Assembly (NCBI GenBank): GCA_937889795.1
Contig: CALBZH010000008.1
Span: 1 to 6,741, forward strand
Source: an uncultured Syntrophobacteraceae bacterium
GTDB lineage: Bacteria; Desulfobacterota; Syntrophobacteria; Syntrophobacterales; Syntrophobacteraceae
DNA length: 6,741 nt
Direction: 5' to 3'
Shown one piece after another: positions 5,783 through 6,741 of the stretch. Every line of letters starts with the position of its first letter. Positions within the stretch are counted from its first letter, which is position 1. A program made the translations under genes and the position numbers. The notes beneath the pieces were generated by a model. The model was not told the origin of the DNA and ran no database searches. It saw nothing but the letters and a program-made list of their open reading frames with translations.

Positions 5783-6741
5783 TTATGCTCTCGCGATCGC
5801 TGCAACCTTCTGGGCGGCATCCGTCAGGTCTTTCGCGGTTGTGATGTTGAGCCCCGATGCATCGAGGATTTCCCGACCTTTCTCGACGTTGGTCCCTTCC
5901 ATCCGAACGACAAGCGGCACCTTCACGTCCACCTTCTTGGCCGCGGCCACCACGCCGAGGGCGAGAACGTCACAGCGGAGAATGCCACCGAAGATGTTGA
6001 TCAGCACCCCTTTCACGTTGGGGTCGCTCAGGATGATCCGGAACCCGTTCTCAACCATCTCTTCGTTGGCTCCGCCGCCGACATCCAGGAAGTTCGCGGG
6101 CTCGGCGCCGGCCAGCTTGATGATGTCCATGGTCGCCATGGCAAGGCCCGCGCCGTTCACCATGTTGCCGATGTTGCCGTCCATCTTGATGTAGTTGAGA
6201 TTGTACCTGGAGGCTTCGATCTCGAGGGGCTCCTCCTCGTCCAAATCGCGATAGCAGACGACGTCCTTGTGCCGAAAGAGGGCGTTGTCGTCGAAGTTCA
6301 CTTTCGCATCGAGGGCGATCAACCGCTTGTCCTGCGTGATGATGAGCGGGTTGATCTCGACGAGCGAGCAGTCGTAATCCATGAACAGGGCGTAGAGCTT
6401 GTTGACCATGGGGACGAAAAGCTTCATGAGATCCGGGGTCAGGTTGAGGCCGAAAGCCAGCTGCCGGCACTGATAGGCCTGCAGTCCGAGGAGTGGATCG
6501 ACCTGCACCTTGATGATCTTCTCAGGCGTCTTGGCCGCAACTTCTTCGATGTCCATTCCGCCCGCTTCGCTCACCATGATCACCACGCGCGCAGTGGCCC
6601 GATCCGGGAGCATGCCCAGGTAAAGCTCCTTTTCGATCCCGAGACCTTCCTCGACGAGGAGCTTGCGCACAAGCCGCCCTTCGGGGCCGGTTTGATGCGT
6701 GACGAGCGTCATCCCCAGAATGCTGCTGGCGATCTGGTCCA
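5783..6741 (-). CDS. sucC: Succinyl-CoA synthetase (ligase) beta subunit, 5' end outside the window
   Basis: Nucleotide-binding partner of SucD. The frame is open to the right edge: the 318 visible residues begin [21 protein letters not shown], so the ATG at 6712 is internal. About 70 N-terminal residues of a roughly 385-390 residue protein are missing. The ATP-grasp part shows [12 protein letters not shown] with the metal-binding Glu/Asn pair, and [18 protein letters not shown]. The C-terminal ligase domain shows [52 protein letters not shown] and [16 protein letters not shown], all close to the family pattern. The product joins SucD in the cytoplasmic enzyme. Whether it prefers ATP or GTP cannot be told from what is visible. 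Confidence 0.97.
   Translation of the reverse strand, partial: DQIASSILGMTLVTHQTGPEGRLVRKLLVEEGLGIEKELYLGMLPDRATARVVIMVSEAGGMDIEEVAAKTPEKIIKVQVDPLLGLQAYQCRQLAFGLNLTPDLMKLFVPMVNKLYALFMDYDCSLVEINPLIITQDKRLIALDAKVNFDDNALFRHKDVVCYRDLDEEEPLEIEASRYNLNYIKMDGNIGNMVNGAGLAMATMDIIKLAGAEPANFLDVGGGANEEMVENGFRIILSDPNVKGVLINIFGGILRCDVLALGVVAAAKKVDVKVPLVVRMEGTNVEKGREILDASGLNITTAKDLTDAAQKVAAIARA

Overview
The window is GC-rich, densely coded chromosomal DNA. It looks like a Gram-negative bacterium because it encodes an outer-membrane efflux lipoprotein. The combination of sucCD, moeA and a polysaccharide-type NusG paralogue would fit Desulfobacterota/Deltaproteobacteria of the sulfate-reducing or syntrophic kind. 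That placement is an impression from protein flavour and was not tested.

Layout, left to right. Positions 1-2260 (minus strand) form a three-gene efflux operon, read from right to left: a TetR/CerR-type repressor (1598-2260), a NodT-family outer-membrane channel lipoprotein (90-1571), and the first 29 codons of a probable HlyD-type periplasmic adaptor that runs off the left edge. Its promoter is unusually clear: TTGACA, an A-tract upstream, and a perfect 18-bp palindrome filling the spacer before an AATAAT -10 box. Positions 2261-2622 are a divergent intergenic region holding that promoter and some folded-looking sequence. Positions 2623-3267 (plus strand) encode a specialised NusG paralogue (RfaH/UpxY-like). 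It is followed after only 17 bp by the convergent gene moeA (3285-4535, minus), so it has no polysaccharide operon behind it. Positions 4536-4891 are a second gene-poor gap, containing a short palindrome and an inverted pair of 32-bp hairpin repeats. Positions 4892-6741 (minus) carry sucC (its 5' end lies outside the window) and sucD, which together make succinyl-CoA synthetase.

The modules look functionally independent: regulated efflux, transcription elongation control, molybdenum cofactor synthesis and the TCA-cycle thiokinase. Most of the window is ordinary. The points that deserve attention are the operator-in-spacer promoter, the orphan antiterminator with an ops-like motif and foldable sequence upstream, and a family of REP-like hairpins. 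One of those hairpins supplies N-terminal codons of the efflux lipoprotein. I did not find a convincing new multi-gene system.
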